This document shows positions 13,040 through 24,779 of a stretch of 64,000 bases of DNA, one piece after another. The translations under genes were made by a program, and so were the position numbers. Below the pieces are notes generated by a model that ran no database searches, was not told the origin of the DNA, and saw only the letters and a program-made list of their open reading frames with translations. Origin of the DNA: Portulaca oleracea (lineage: Eukaryota > Streptophyta > Magnoliopsida > Caryophyllales > Portulacaceae); NCBI GenBank assembly GCA_029582165.1, contig CM055877.1:6687855-6751854 (forward strand), given 5' to 3'. Within the stretch, counting starts at the first letter, position 1. Each line of letters starts with the position of its first letter.

Positions 13040-13520
13040 GAGAAAAATTCAGCACGAACCGGAAACTGGATAAAAAAATCGGAAACAGGCAACACCAAAC
13101 CGGCTTAACGTTCTGGTGCACCGCATTGGAAAAATCGGATGTTAAACGGGATGGTTCCGATTTGGGATATTCAAACTGACAGGGAACCGGCACCGGACCA
13201 TTAATATAAATATATATAAATATAAATTTTGGTTAAAAAATAAGTTCTATCCAAAAATTAATGCAGAAACAATGTAAATTAACTTGTTAAAAAAAATTAA
13301 TATCGAAACGTTAATATAAATATATATATATATAATTTTTTTATTGCATAGAGATTTTTTAATGTTAACATAAATTAATGCGGTTCCGGTTCACCGGTGA
13401 AACCGTATTGTTAAATCCCGTGCACCAGTTTTTAAAAACCGGGTGATTCGATTCCGATTTTAGTGCACCACTTCGAGACACCAAAACCGCACCGCACCGC
13501 ATCGTTTCCACCCCTACTGT
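13040..13520. mobile_element. Degenerate hAT-like fragment
   Basis: The right edge, read on the minus strand, starts TAGGGGTGGAAACGATGCGG and continues with repeated GTGCGG words, the style of plant hAT MITE ends. Inside are CCGGTTCACCGGTGAAACCG and GCACCRGANC words in both orientations. The left end cannot be fixed. It sits directly upstream of the TMEM135-like gene start and so overlaps that gene's likely promoter region. Confidence 0.35.
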
Positions 13521-13613
13521 GCATAACCTCTTTTCGTATTTTGATTTCTTATTATTTATTTTTAGGGTGGATGAAGTTAAATGGTAAATGATACGTACGG
13601 TAAATATTATTTT

Positions 13614-13975
13614 AGAAAAAATAAAAAAATAATCCATATTTTAGGGGTGATGGAAAAAAAATAAATCGAACTTATAACTTTATTATGGATGAGTTGAATT
13701 TTAACTTCTATTATTTTTAGCATCCTAGTTAAAATTGTATGACAAATGATGTGGTGGTGGGCATATTGTACGTAGAACTTTTTGCAGCTCAAGAAAAAAT
13801 AAAAAAAGTATGGTTCCTGTGTAATATTGTCACCACCGCGCCAATTTTTGGACGAGTTTAACTGGGTGGTGGATGCTAAAAATAATAGAGGTTAAAATTC
13901 ATATCAACTATAATAAAGTTATAAGTTTGGATTATTTTTTCCCAATACCCCAAAGTATGGATTTTTTTTTTCCAA
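13614..13975. repeat. Long inverted repeat (MITE-like foldback)
   Basis: The arm at about 13614-13725 and the arm at about 13871-13975 are reverse complements at roughly 85-90 per cent by eye, sharing GGATGCTAAAAATAATAG and ATAATAAAGTTATAAGTT. The spacer is about 145 bp. No coding sequence lies inside. The structure suggests a foldback element of unknown family. Confidence 0.65.
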
Positions 13976-16121
13976 TTTCCCTATTATTTTTTGTAACTTT
14001 TGGTAATTTTCGGTTTATACAAAATGTTATTTTTGGTAGATACGGTCAATTTCGTAACTTTCAGTAAATTACGGCAACTTTCAATGAGTTTTTACCTTCA
14101 TTCACTTACCATCTAACTTTACAGGTCCTTAGTAGACCTGACAAACGGGTATTTCGAGTCGGTTACGGGTCGTATTAATGTTCGGTTCATACACATTTCA
14201 AGTATATAATTTACAGGTCTGGTATATATTTAGTTCAGATGAATTTTCTAGGTTCGACTGATTTCCGATTGAAGCACGAGCTTGGAATACGGATTTGGTT
14301 TAGTTGAAGTTTGGGTCAAGTATACTTAAAACGTGCTACAGTGACTCAATTTTGGTTCAAGTTTGGTTGGGTTCAACCTCAAGTCAGGTATAGAGTGGTT
14401 CGGTTATGAATGAACTCGATTAGTTCCAAGTCAATTCTAATCGGCTATACTATGGGTTAGGTTCGATTCCAATCGATTTATGTAAAAATATGGTCGGTTA
14501 AGTTTAGTTCAACGTTAGCCAATAGTAATATAGGTTTTGGTTGGATGGGATTCAATACCGAGTGGAGTCAAATCATGATAGGTAAATTTGAAACCAAATA
14601 TTTTTTACAACCAATAAAAAATATATATGAAAATTACTAAAGACTTATTTTTGTACAAGAGTATTTTGATAGATCCTTGTTTATCAGAGGATGATAGTTG
14701 CTCGATTCAGACTTATTTACCTCACCTTTTAAAAGTTACCTTATTATTCTAGATGTAAGTTGGAGTCACCAAATACATTTTGCAAGTTAAATATTAAAAT
14801 AAATAGAATGAGGGATTATCTGTCATTGGATAAATCAATATTAAATTGTATACCAAACTTAACTCAATATCGAGATGTTCAAATTCGGTTGATAAATCAC
14901 TTTGACATACGACGAAATAGCTTATGAGTTGGGTTAGCTCAAAGATGGTTACGGTTCGAATCAGGTTTGCGTTATTCAATTTCAATTCACTTCGAGTTTG
15001 AATTATACGAGGTTGGTTTCAGATAGATCGAGTCATTAGGGGAGCATGAGTAAATTTGGTTTTCCCTAGATAGGATTAAGAGTCGGTTTGAGTTTTGTCT
15101 GGGTATGGACCGGTTTCGGTGACAGTTACGTTTCCCCCCTATTTGATTCATTTTGAGTTGGGTCATTTTGGGTCGGGTTTGAATTATATTGGGTCACTTT
15201 AAATGCGGGTGACTGCAGTTTAGAATAATTTCGGGTTTAGTTTAGGTATGGCTAGGTCATTTATGCTCCTCAAACCCAAATCGATTGACGTCGTTTCAAA
15301 TGTCGATTCTATTATGAGTTCGGGTAAATCAGGTCCAAGTTTCGAGTCTCAAGTGAATTTTGTTAGGCCTGACATTCTGACTTTTAGAAGATCACAAAGT
15401 CTATGTTGCTTGTTTTGTTATCTAGGGGAAAGTGTAGGCGTGTTTGATGGGCTTAAAATTTGGGATGGTAGTGACCAGTGGTTTGATGTATCTTGTTATA
15501 TATTCTTTTAGAGTAAGGGCAATTTAGGTAAATTTTGGTTCTTTAAAGTCACGGAAGTGTAAAACAAAATTTTGTAAAATATAATAACAAATATAATAAT
15601 TGTATTACAATGGTCATGTTCTTTGGGGTATAAGTAAATAGGCAAGTAAATAAAGTAAGGTGAAGAGAGGTAAGTAAAGTAGAAAAGATAGATAAATGTC
15701 ACTCCACCAATTTCTTTTTCATTTTTAAATAAATTATGTCAGTTGAATAAACAATTTTAAATATAAATTACGTAAAAGTATGTTGGATGTGGCAAGGTAA
15801 GGTAAATAAACTAAGGTAAAAATTAGGTAAAATTAATGTGGCTTCAATACCGCATACTTCGTACTAATGAACTACCATCATTTTTCATTGCTAAGCACGT
15901 GTTATCAACTCCTCTTGGAATTTGTTATTGTTGTTGAAGCACTCATGGTATCGAGTATCGACCCCATGCCAGTTTTTCAATGTCAAAAATTGGGGTTGAC
16001 TTGATCTGGGAAAATATAATAAACTTTAACTTATTAGTGATCAACAAGTCGGTTTGAGTTATTCTCAATTACAAGTACTATGTATAATCGAATTATTAAG
16101 CGTTAAAGACCCTTATTTTTT
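13976..16121. other. AT-rich intergenic DNA with GGTTCGGGTT-type degenerate repeat
   Basis: About 14130-15250 is filled with variants of GGGTCGGTT, GGTTCGA and GTTCAAGTT, as in heavily decayed short TIR elements, but no inverted ends were found. An 87-codon open frame at 15248-15511 shows no known domain. From about 15520 to 15840 there are TAAGGTAAAT-type words like those at 3.9-4.2 kb and 60.4-61.1 kb. No gene was recognised. Confidence 0.4.
16113..16121. repeat. Left target-site duplication of the MULE
   Basis: The 9 bases TTATTTTTT flank the left end of the MULE and match 20351-20359 (TTATTTTTA) at 8 of 9. Mutator-like elements typically make 9-bp duplications. Confidence 0.7.
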
Positions 16122-16283
16122 CGGTTTTGCTATTTGTCGCCCTAAGGGCGACAAATAAGAAGTATATTTTCAACAATAAAAATTAGAATCTTTCCTTACT
16201 TATATATTTATATAATATTCACCCCTAAAATAGAGTCCTAATCTATATTAATTTTGTTACCTAATTGAACTATAATTCTGTTA
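16122..16283. repeat. MULE left terminal inverted repeat
   Basis: This 162-bp repeat pairs with 20189-20350. Near its tip (16131-16157) TATTTGTCGCCC and GGGCGACAAATA form a hairpin around TAA. The inner part contains CACCCCTAAAATAGAG and ends at TATAATTCTGTTA. It probably holds the transposase binding site and part of the promoter of the gene starting about 370 bp inward. Confidence 0.9.
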
Positions 16284-16654
16284 TTTTCTTATTATTATAA
16301 TGTTATCATAGATTATTTAAACTAAATCACACATTGTGATTTTATTGCGTTGCTGCCTGCCAACGTCAAACAAAGAAGTATTTATATCCCTAAACCCTAA
16401 ACTAATTAATCTCAAAGCACCTTTTGTATTCTTGCTATAGGCCCCACACCTAGAGAATAACCTAATGGCGCCAAAATCACTGCAACATTAGAAAGTGGCG
16501 CCAAACCCAAAAACAATTTAATATTATATTCATTGAAGTATTTATATCCCCAGGAGCAGCAACCTACAATTCATCCATCGTCACAAAAAATAACAATCTA
16601 TACACTTTGCCTTTCATCCCAAAAAAATCCATTTTTTTATCTCTACATCACACC

Positions 16655-18985
16655 ATGAACATCGATTTGAATACTACATTAGAAGAGAATAATAACACTG
16701 ATGAGCCCTTCATTGGTCAAGTCTTCAGTAGTGAAAAAGAGGCATTTGCATTCTACAAAAAATATGCTCAAGGACATGGGTTTGCAATCCGAAAAGATCG
16801 ATTTGAGAAAAAACACGACAAAATTGTTAGGCGCGATTTCTCTTGCCATCGAGGAAGGAAACGACCAATTAAAGTTGTTTGTGAATCCAAAGATCAAAGA
16901 AATAAAGCATCATCACGATGCAAATGCAATGCTTATATGCGGACAACTTTTAAGAGGTCCTTCGAGATATTCCCCGAAGAATGGCATGTCACAAGGTTAG
17001 TAAAAGAGCACAATCATAATCTTCTATCACCTGAGGAGACACGTTTACTTTCATCATATAGGCATATTGACCCTGACAATGAGAAAAAAAAATTTATTGT
17101 ATAAAGAAGCAGGATTGTCAGTCAGACAAATAATTCGAGTCATGGAGCTTGAAAATAACGTCGAGCATGGTGGCCTTTCATTCAATGAAAAGGATGTCCG
17201 TAATTTTTTTACAAGGATGAAAAAATTGATTGGGGCAGAAGATGCTATGAACCTTATTGAGTATATGGAATTATCTAAACAAGATAACTTCAAGTTTCAA
17301 TATGTATACACCTTAGATGAAGAAAGGAGGTTTGAACACCTCTTTTGGTGTGCTCCTCAATGTTTTGATCGATACAACAAGTATGGTGATGTTGTAGCGT
17401 TTGATACGACCTATAAGATTAATGCTTATGACATGCCATGTGCTCTATTTGTTGGTATTGACAATCACGGAAACACAATTCTATTTGGTTGTGCACTTTT
17501 ACGCAATGAGACGACATCTACTTTCAAGTGGCTTATGAAGGTACTTTTCTATTTTTTTCGTACATATACATTTCATTCACCAACTCTAAAATCTTATTAG
17601 TTTTATTATGATTCGGTGTAGACTTTTGTTGGTACATTTGGCAAGCCTCCTAAGGCAATAATAACAGACCAAGACCCATGGATGTCAGAAGCAATTGCAA
17701 CTGAAATGCCTACTACAAAACATGGTTTTTGTATATGGCATATCACTTCAAAGTTTAGTGCGTGGTTCACAGCTCTTCTTCGAGAAAATTACCAAAATTG
17801 GTGTGCTGACTTTTACAAGACATACCAGATGAGTTCTCCTGAAGAATTCGAGCACAATTGCTCTTTGATTATAGATAAATACAACTTACAAAACAATAAG
17901 CACATTAGGGGCTTATATGAAATGAGGCACTTTTGGGCACCATCATATCTCCGCAACCACTTTTTTGGAGGAATGACCACGATGGGTAGATCAGAGAGTA
18001 TAAATGCATTCATTAAGAGATTTATTTCTTCTCATACTAGTTTGATTGATTTCTTCAAACAAGTTCGACTACTTGGATGTTTTAAATTATATTTTATTTC
18101 AAACTATGTGAATGAACACATTTAATGACATAAAGCAAGAACTAACACATTTTTTGATTTTCATGTTTTCATGTACTAATATTTTAGATGGAGCTTGCCA
18201 TCAAGGAGATTGAGAATAAGCGTACACATAGCAAGATGATGTCTACGGTGAGACCTACATCTTTGAAATACAAGTCCCCACTTGAAGAACAAGTCTTCCA
18301 AGTCCTAACACCTTTTGCTTTTAAAAAGTTTCAAGAAGAATTAGGGAGAGCTAACCAATATTCTCTAGTCCATACCGACAAAGATTTATTTATGTTGAAA
18401 TACTATTCATCAAATAGTACTCAACATAATGTGTTCTGGGATGACAATGTAGCAATGTACAATTGTAGGAATTTCGAATTTTGGGGTATACTGTGTCGTC
18501 TCATATTACGGGTATTCATTCAAACAAACTGTTTCAAGATCCCGCCATCTTATTTGCCTTCTCGCTGGAGTTCTGATGATGCATCACAAAGTAGTTATGG
18601 GGAATATGGAGTATCAACAGAGGAAGTTCTAGCAGAACAGAGGGATGTGTTATATCATGAACCTATTCCAACTGAAGTTTTAGAAGAGCAAGGGAAAGCC
18701 ACACAGCAAGAACCTACCCCGTCTGATGTTAACTCGAGAGAAAGAACTAATGTCTTATGCCCACCTAAGTCAAAAACAAAGGGACCCCCTCCGAAACGAC
18801 GCTTGAAAGGTGGAAAGGAATTGGCAAAAAAGCAAACAAAGAAATGTTCAATATGCAAACAACCTGGTCACACCAAGCCAACATGTCCAAACACAGATGA
18901 TGATGTTTCCAGGAAATCACAAAAGATGCAGAAGGTATCAGCAAGCGATCTAGGGCTCAACCTTGTCTTCTCACTGAAGTCTTAA
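16655..18985 (+). CDS. FAR1/FHY3-like MULE transposase, one frameshift
   Basis: Exons 16655-17540, 17622-18062 and 18188-18985 have GT-AG introns and would code for about 707 aa. The order is: FAR1 DNA-binding domain (about residues 18-120, YKKYAQGHGFAIRKD through RLVKEHNHNL); MULE transposase core (DVVAFDTTYKINAYDMPCA, then AIITDQDPWM and HGFCIWHI); a SWIM-like stretch CRNFEFWGILCR; a basic linker; and a CCHC knuckle CSICKQPGHTKPTC. One frame break lies in a run of nine A at 17084-17092, where one surplus A would explain the shift; it could be real decay or a sequencing slip. The SWIM motif has lost its first Cys (YNC instead of CxC) and its last ligand (CRL instead of CRH). The gene lies between MULE TIRs, so this is a transposase rather than a domesticated FHY3/FAR1 regulator. 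The start at 16655 was preferred; an in-frame ATG at 16607 adds 16 residues. Confidence 0.88.
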
Positions 18986-20188
18986 AGTTATTTTAATTGA
19001 CTGATTAGAACCATTATGTCTGGAATTTTTATTGCATTTTGTTCTTTGGTCGAAGTTATTCAGTTGAAAAAAATTGAATAATGAGTTATTTTTTACGGTA
19101 CTCTAAATACGAGCAAATTATGGCCAGTTGAAGAGCACATTTAAGCACACCACATGAACATATCCATTCAAAATTCTGATTTCCAAGTAATTCAAGGGAA
19201 AAATCAAGAAACTAATTAAGAAAAGATGACCCAAAAAATTTGAATTACTTGACAGATCAACCCTGAAGATAGAAGATGTACTGGATGGTCAAGAAATGGC
19301 AGTCGACAACTATGAAGCATGCGATCTTACCGGAAAATAAATTTTCCATTTGCCCAACAACGACATCGAGCTAGAGGACCAAGAGATACAAAGTATTTTT
19401 GCCATTGTCAGCTTCTTGCTGGAAAATAATTGAAAGTTTCTCCTCAATTGCAAAGTAAGTTCCAGACATTATGTGAAATTAACAAAATAATTGAATTTTC
19501 AGTGACTTACTTGATAAATTGACGATGAGTTCAGTTTATATGCAAAGTGTGTTCTCGGAAATAAAGACAATGAACACTGTTGACCGAGAAAACGAGCGGT
19601 TACCTCACTCCTGGGTATCTCAATCGCCTATTCAGATCAATTCCTTTGCCATTGGAGATGACAGAGTATAGGCAATGATGAGTGGATATGTGAATGGAGG
19701 GATGAGGAGGAGAGTACATATGAGAGATGAATGTGAAGATTTGTTTGCAGATTATTATCAGTAAAAAAAGAAGAGGAGATATGAGAGAGATGAAGATAAA
19801 GACTTGTTTGCATATTATTACATCAGTAAAAAAATGAGAGAGAAGAAGGCCCCCCTTTTCAATGGGTTAAAGAAAGAGAAAAGTACTGGACAATGGAAAC
19901 TTACGTCACATACAATCATACATTGTATTTGGATGCTTGCCTATTTAAAAACTCTTAATTTATTCCATTATCTAACAAAATCTTAATTTATTTGCATTTT
20001 TTAGATTTTCTGCAATTCCATCAAACGTCCCTCTTTCGCAGGATTTCACATGCTGCAATATTATATCGGCCCTCATAGATGTAGGCTTCAGGAGTTCATC
20101 TCAATGGCAGTTTAGTTATTTTGCCGTGACATGAAACTCTGCACAATTACCTAGAAACCACTTCCGAAGCCTAATCTCATTTTTTATT
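18986..20188. other. Non-coding 3' part of the MULE
   Basis: This stretch lies between the transposase stop and the right TIR. It is AT-rich and contains GAGAGATGAAGATA-like purine tracts duplicated near 19720 and 19785. Only short open frames are present (60 codons at 19804-19986) and none resembles a second MULE protein. Confidence 0.6.
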
Positions 20189-20350
20189 TAACAGAATTGT
20201 AGTTCAATTAGGTAACAAATTTAATATAGATTAGAACTCTATTTTAGGGGTGAATATTATATAAATATATAAGTAAGGAAAGATTCTAATTTTTATTGTT
20301 GAAAAGATACTTCTTATTTGTCGCTCTAAGGGCGACAAATAGTAAAACCG
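20189..20350. repeat. MULE right terminal inverted repeat
   Basis: It is the reverse complement of 16122-16283 and carries the same tip hairpin (TATTTGTCGCTC against GGGCGACAAATA, one change from the left copy). Confidence 0.9.
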
Positions 20351-20359
20351 TTATTTTTA

Positions 20360-22062
20360 TCCACCACTGAGTTAAACTCGTTCGAGAAAAATTGTACTAC
20401 AAAAAAGATGAAGCTATATTTTGTGAATGATGTACTAGCAGAAAAGGCAAAACTTTTAATAAATCAACTTGGTCTAGCTTTTGAAATAACAAATAGTTGT
20501 TAAAATACTCTTAATTATCTAGATAGAGAGAAATAGGAATGGGCATATTAGGAGGTGCTGCGAAAGGTCACAATACACATGGAGATGAGATGTAGAAGGA
20601 CCGTGAAGTTCATGAAGGAGGTGATTATAATAAATCTAAAGCTAGACTAATAGAGGACATGGTATTAGGTATGACAATTTTAAAAATTCTATCATAGTTG
20701 AACATTTTATAGCATTCATTTATCAAAAACAAATCATAATTGTTAAAAAGATTTATATCCTCCTAAACGTGGTTACTTATTGTAACAAGTTATTTTGATC
20801 AACCAACATTGATTTTGAATTTTATGGTAAAATTAATGATATTTTCACTTTTCAATTATGATAGTTGAAAAAAGTCAATTATGATAGAATTTCCTTTAAA
20901 ATATTCAATTTTGTAAAAAATTATAATTTAATATATAAATTTACTTATTATAACAAGTCCTATGGTGAATATATTTTAATTTTAATTTTAATTTTTTAAT
21001 GATAAAATTAAGGGTAATTATATATTTCAACTACCATAACTGAAAAAATTTTCAACTATAGTAAAATTTAGAGGCATAAGATTAAGGTAGTAGGGTGAGA
21101 GTCGTTGGAAAGGTTTTGTGATGTACATTTGCTTGGTGTATAACCCTCTATTTAATTTTAATTAGCTGGCACATGGAGCACCCATGTATACATTTATTTT
21201 TCCGTGCATAATGTTCATTCTATTGGAATTCAAGGATTTTCCAAAAGTTTTCCAACTTAGTCTCAAGCGGTGTCTTAAGTGGTTTTTAATAAGTCTTTTA
21301 TTTTTTTTGTGAATCTACAGTAGTCGGTTTCTTCATGAATTATAGTTTACGGGAGCAGGATGCATACATCTATATCCCCGATATCGCGCTCATGCATGTT
21401 TTCCATGAGAATTTGTTGTTGAATCCTTATTCACTTCACTTCTCATATTCTACCACCGTCTCTCATCTTTCTTTTGATTAATGTTTCAAGCTATGATACA
21501 ATATCTTTCTTAGAGCAGTGTTACAGCTTCTAGAATATAATTATGCCCAGTAATATAGCTTATACTATAGTATGTCAACACTACAACAAAAATAGTATTT
21601 AAATATGCATGTAATATAAGTTTAATTTCTAATCTCTATTTGTACGGTTGTACCCATAAAACTCGATCAACAGGGGTAATAGTACTAATTTTTGTACCCA
21701 TTAAATATGAGTACAATGGTATAGGTGCGGATGATGAATTTAAAAGTGAATATGGGTGCGTGTATAACATTAATCTATCCTTTTACGTTTTTTTAGTCTC
21801 ATCAAACCAACATGAGATATTTATTACCTATTTATCTATTCTCCTATTCCTCTTCATCCCTGACTTTTAAAATGACCTGTTACTTTTGCATATATCTATA
21901 AATACAATAAAATATAAGTATCTAAGGAAAATCTAAGGATAAATGACAAATTTAGAGAGGCTCGGTTACTCAAAATCCAATCGTTAATGTTAACATGCAC
22001 AATTTCTTGTAACAATAAATGTCATTAGAATCAAGGGGAAAAAAAACAGGAGTCATATACCT
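20360..22062. other. AT-rich intergenic DNA with foldback words
   Basis: No gene was recognised. About 20670-21085 holds ATTCTATCATAGTTGAA and its inverted forms (TTATGATAGTTGAA, TTCAACTACCATAA), and related sequence recurs at 36890-37060, so a small dispersed foldback repeat is likely. A 76-codon open frame at 21640-21870 has no recognisable domain. Confidence 0.4.
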
Positions 22063-22431
22063 AAAGGAATTTTTGGCTCAAAATAATCCGAAATCGAAGG
22101 TTATTGTCTGAAAATAATCCAAACTCACTTTTTGGCTGAAAATAATCCAAACTTTTAACATATTTACTCGAACTAAACTGAAATCGATTTCCAGCGTCGG
22201 AATGCTGACTAGTCAGCTTATGTAAACCACAGTCAACATAAATTCAAAACAAAAATCAATTAAAGAAACACGTGCTCAGGCTGCCCAATTAGTATTCCGA
22301 CGCCGGAAATCAATTTCGGTTTATTCCGAGTAAATAGATTAAAAGTTTGGATTATTTTCAGCCAAAAAGTGAGTTTGAATTTTTTTCAACCAATGACTTC
22401 CGACTTCGGATTATTTTGAGCCAAAAGCCCT
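22063..22431. mobile_element. MITE with about 135-bp TIRs
   Basis: The left end TTTTTGGCTCAAAATAATCC is mirrored by GGATTATTTTGAGCCAAAAG at the right. The inner words CTTTTTGGCTGAAAATAATC, TTTTAACATATTTACTCG and CGATTTCCAGCGTCGGAAT also pair with inverted partners. The spacer contains GTCAGCTTATGTAAACC. There is no coding content and no certain target duplication. Confidence 0.75.
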
Positions 22432-22446
22432 ATCTAAATTATAATA

Positions 22447-22618
22447 CTCCCCCCGTTTTTTTATCTGTCATTTATGCTTTTCAAGGTCAATGTTTAATCA
22501 ATAATTTCTCGTATGAGATTTTTATTTAAAAATATAATATTATATTTTTTAATAATATTTTTCGTTACAAATCTAATGATATCAATTATATGAGTTTTTA
22601 TTAAAATCAAACGGAGGC
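22447..22618. mobile_element. Stowaway-like MITE
   Basis: It begins TACTCCCCCCGTTTTTTTATC and ends with an ACGGAGG word, the inverted CTCCCTCCGTT signature of plant Stowaway (Tc1/Mariner) MITEs. It shares the inner phrase TTTTTCGTTACAAATCTAAT with the other copies in this window. Confidence 0.65.
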
Positions 22619-22853
22619 AATAATAAACAGCCGTCATTATAGGGCACAAATTCATGAACCCCTACTACCTAATAAATTGCCCACAGTAATACGCTAGTAG
22701 TAGTAGTTTGTGATAACAATAAAAAGAGAAATTGAAGAAGAAAAAAAAAAAAAAAGGAGGGGAAGAAGAAGACAGGAAACACCGTTCTTCTTTCTCTGTT
22801 GCTCCCTCTTCCCTTGCCTCAGTCTTCCATGAGAAGCCAACTGAGCGCGCGAG

Positions 22854-22865
22854 ACTATAAAAAGG
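22854..22865 (+). promoter_or_regulatory. Candidate TATA box
   Basis: ACTATAAAAAGG lies about 70 bp upstream of a strong splice donor (CAG/GTAATG at 22932/22933) and after a pyrimidine-rich stretch. This looks like a plant core promoter. It could drive the aspartic protease gene 3.3 kb downstream through a 5'-UTR intron, or a separate non-coding transcript. Confidence 0.45.
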
Positions 22866-22884
22866 GTCCCACACCTTCAGAGAA

Positions 22885-24208
22885 CCAGAAAGGACTGCGA
22901 AAGAGGGCGGGAGTCGTGTTCTTCTTACTCAGGTAATGTAATCCGATCCAAGTTTGGCTCGTTCTTCTGAATTTGTTTTGGATTATTGATTGTTGTTCTG
23001 TTGATTAACACTGAGATTGAAATCGGAGATGATCGAACAGTGTTCGGGATTATTTTCTAGTAGTTTAACTGTTTAAGTATGATCAGGTTGTTGGAAATGG
23101 TTTATTATTGGGTTGAAATGGAGTTGTGAAGTTGGAATTTGTCCATATGAAGGCTGAATTATCAATCGTTGTGGTGTTGATTGACACTGAGGTTGAAATC
23201 GGAGATGATCGAACAGTGTTCGGGATTGTTTTGCAGTGGTTTAAGTATGATCAGGTTGTTGGAAATGGTTTATTATTGAGTTGAAATCGAGCTTTGAAGT
23301 TGGAATTTGTTCATATGAAGGCTGAATTATCAATCGTTGTTGACACTGAGGTTGAAATTGGAGATGATCGAAGAGCGTTCGGGATTGTTTTCGAGTGGTT
23401 TAGGTATGATTAGATTGTTCGAAATTGGTTCGTATTGAGTTTTAAATTGAGTTGTGAAGTTGGAATTTGGGGGAAACAGTTCAGCGTTGAAGATTTTTTT
23501 GGGTGCGATGGTGTATGTGAGGGAGTTTCAGGATGAAATGTGAATTGAGTTGGTCTTTTGGCTAGGCGATAGCACTAGATTTCCATGGACTTATTTGCGG
23601 TTGATAGTTGTAAGTTGTAACTAATGATCATGGACACTAGGTTTGAATGGCCTTGTTGGAAAAACCTTATTATCTGTATAAAACCTTTGGCTTCTTGGGA
23701 AATAGTTTTATGTCTTGGTTTAGTTTATTGGAAAGATTCTTAAAAGAGTTACAGATCTTTCATTTATAAGTTGGTTGTTAATGACTATCATATGATTACA
23801 GCCACACATGTTCTACTGTTGAATTCTTATTAACAGAGAAGTGAGCTATGCTGATCCATATGTATAAGAGTTAATTTTTATTGGTTTGAACTGTCTGTAT
23901 GTCTGTCTTTGAAAAATGAGAATAAAGCCCATATTACATGGTCATATGCGTAGATCGCCTTTCTAAATGCAAAATGTTGGTATTGTGAGTGTTCAATTTT
24001 TTTGCTCTAGTGATATTATATTAACTAAAAGTGTTCAATGTTCGGAGATTAGTTAAGCACTGAATGCGTAGTTTGCTCATCCTACTATTTCCCTCTATTT
24101 TCAGGTTATGAAAAGGTACCGTTGAGCTGAAGTTGCCATTGGTGTGTGGTTGGATTCTGTGCATAGGAAAGAAGGCCTTGCATGGTTTATGTGTTGGCTG
24201 TGAAATAG
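22885..24208 (+). other. Probable non-coding leader exons with intron
   Basis: A short exon from about 22885 to 22932 is followed by a GT-AG intron and a second exon at 24105-24208, which ends in TAG/GTATGC. Neither exon has a credible open frame. The intron carries three tandem copies of a 159-176 bp unit (TTRACACTGAGRTTGAAAT at about 23005, 23181 and 23340). I infer a 5'-UTR with intron-mediated regulation, or a long non-coding RNA; the 3' continuation is disturbed by a LINE fragment at 24.8-25.2 kb. Confidence 0.35.
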
Positions 24209-24779
24209 GTATGCTTATTTACAAGCATATAGAACTTTTTGATGTCCTTGCCCATATAAAACAGGAGTTTTGGTTTGTTTATTTTACAAAGATGCGTGAG
24301 TAAGCCAAATCACCCACTTATGGCCTAGTTTTCATTATTTACCTTGATAAGGTTATAAAATGGTTATTTTTACCATCGAGTGGTCCATTTTACAAGGGGG
24401 AACTGACAAAATTTCTCAAAAAAGTCACCGACCTTTAAGTTAGACATCGTTTAGCCCTAGGGAGTAGGGTCCCTTATAAGGACCATTGTGGTGTAAGATC
24501 CCCTTAGTAGGAAACGTTTAGCACAACAGGAAGAATTCGATATATCCTTTGTTTGCCTCCTTTGGTAAATTGACTATAGAGAGCCTAGCCTGTTTGAGGC
24601 TTTGTGAGCTTTTGAGGTTCCCTTCTTTGTAAATGGGTGACATGACATCCCATGGTGTCCATTAATAGATCTTTTGATAACTTCGAAAAAATGAGGAGAA
24701 ACGGGTCTACTTCTATGAATTGTGGGCCCTTATCAAGAGACTAGGTATCGGAGTTTGAGTTGGTAACAAATATGCACAT

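Larger units (their letters stand above)
16122..20350 (+). mobile_element. Near-complete Mutator-like element (FAR1-type MULE), 4229 bp
   Basis: The element is bounded by inverted repeats of 162 bp (16122-16283 and 20189-20350) that differ at only a few positions by eye. It is flanked by a 9-bp target duplication with one mismatch. Inside lies one plus-strand transposase gene (16655-18985) with two introns. The region 18986-20188 between gene and right TIR is non-coding AT-rich DNA with no second gene. Each TIR begins with CGGTTTTRCTATTTGTCGC and has a 12-bp palindrome with a 3-nt loop next to the tip. Close similarity of the TIRs and a nearly open transposase frame suggest a young copy. Confidence 0.9.

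Noticed and set aside
16655..18985. Domesticated FHY3/FAR1 transcription factor gene
   Set aside because: Protein domains fit, but the gene sits between 162-bp TIRs with a 9-bp duplication and has a frame break and a degraded SWIM motif, so it is a transposase gene of a MULE.
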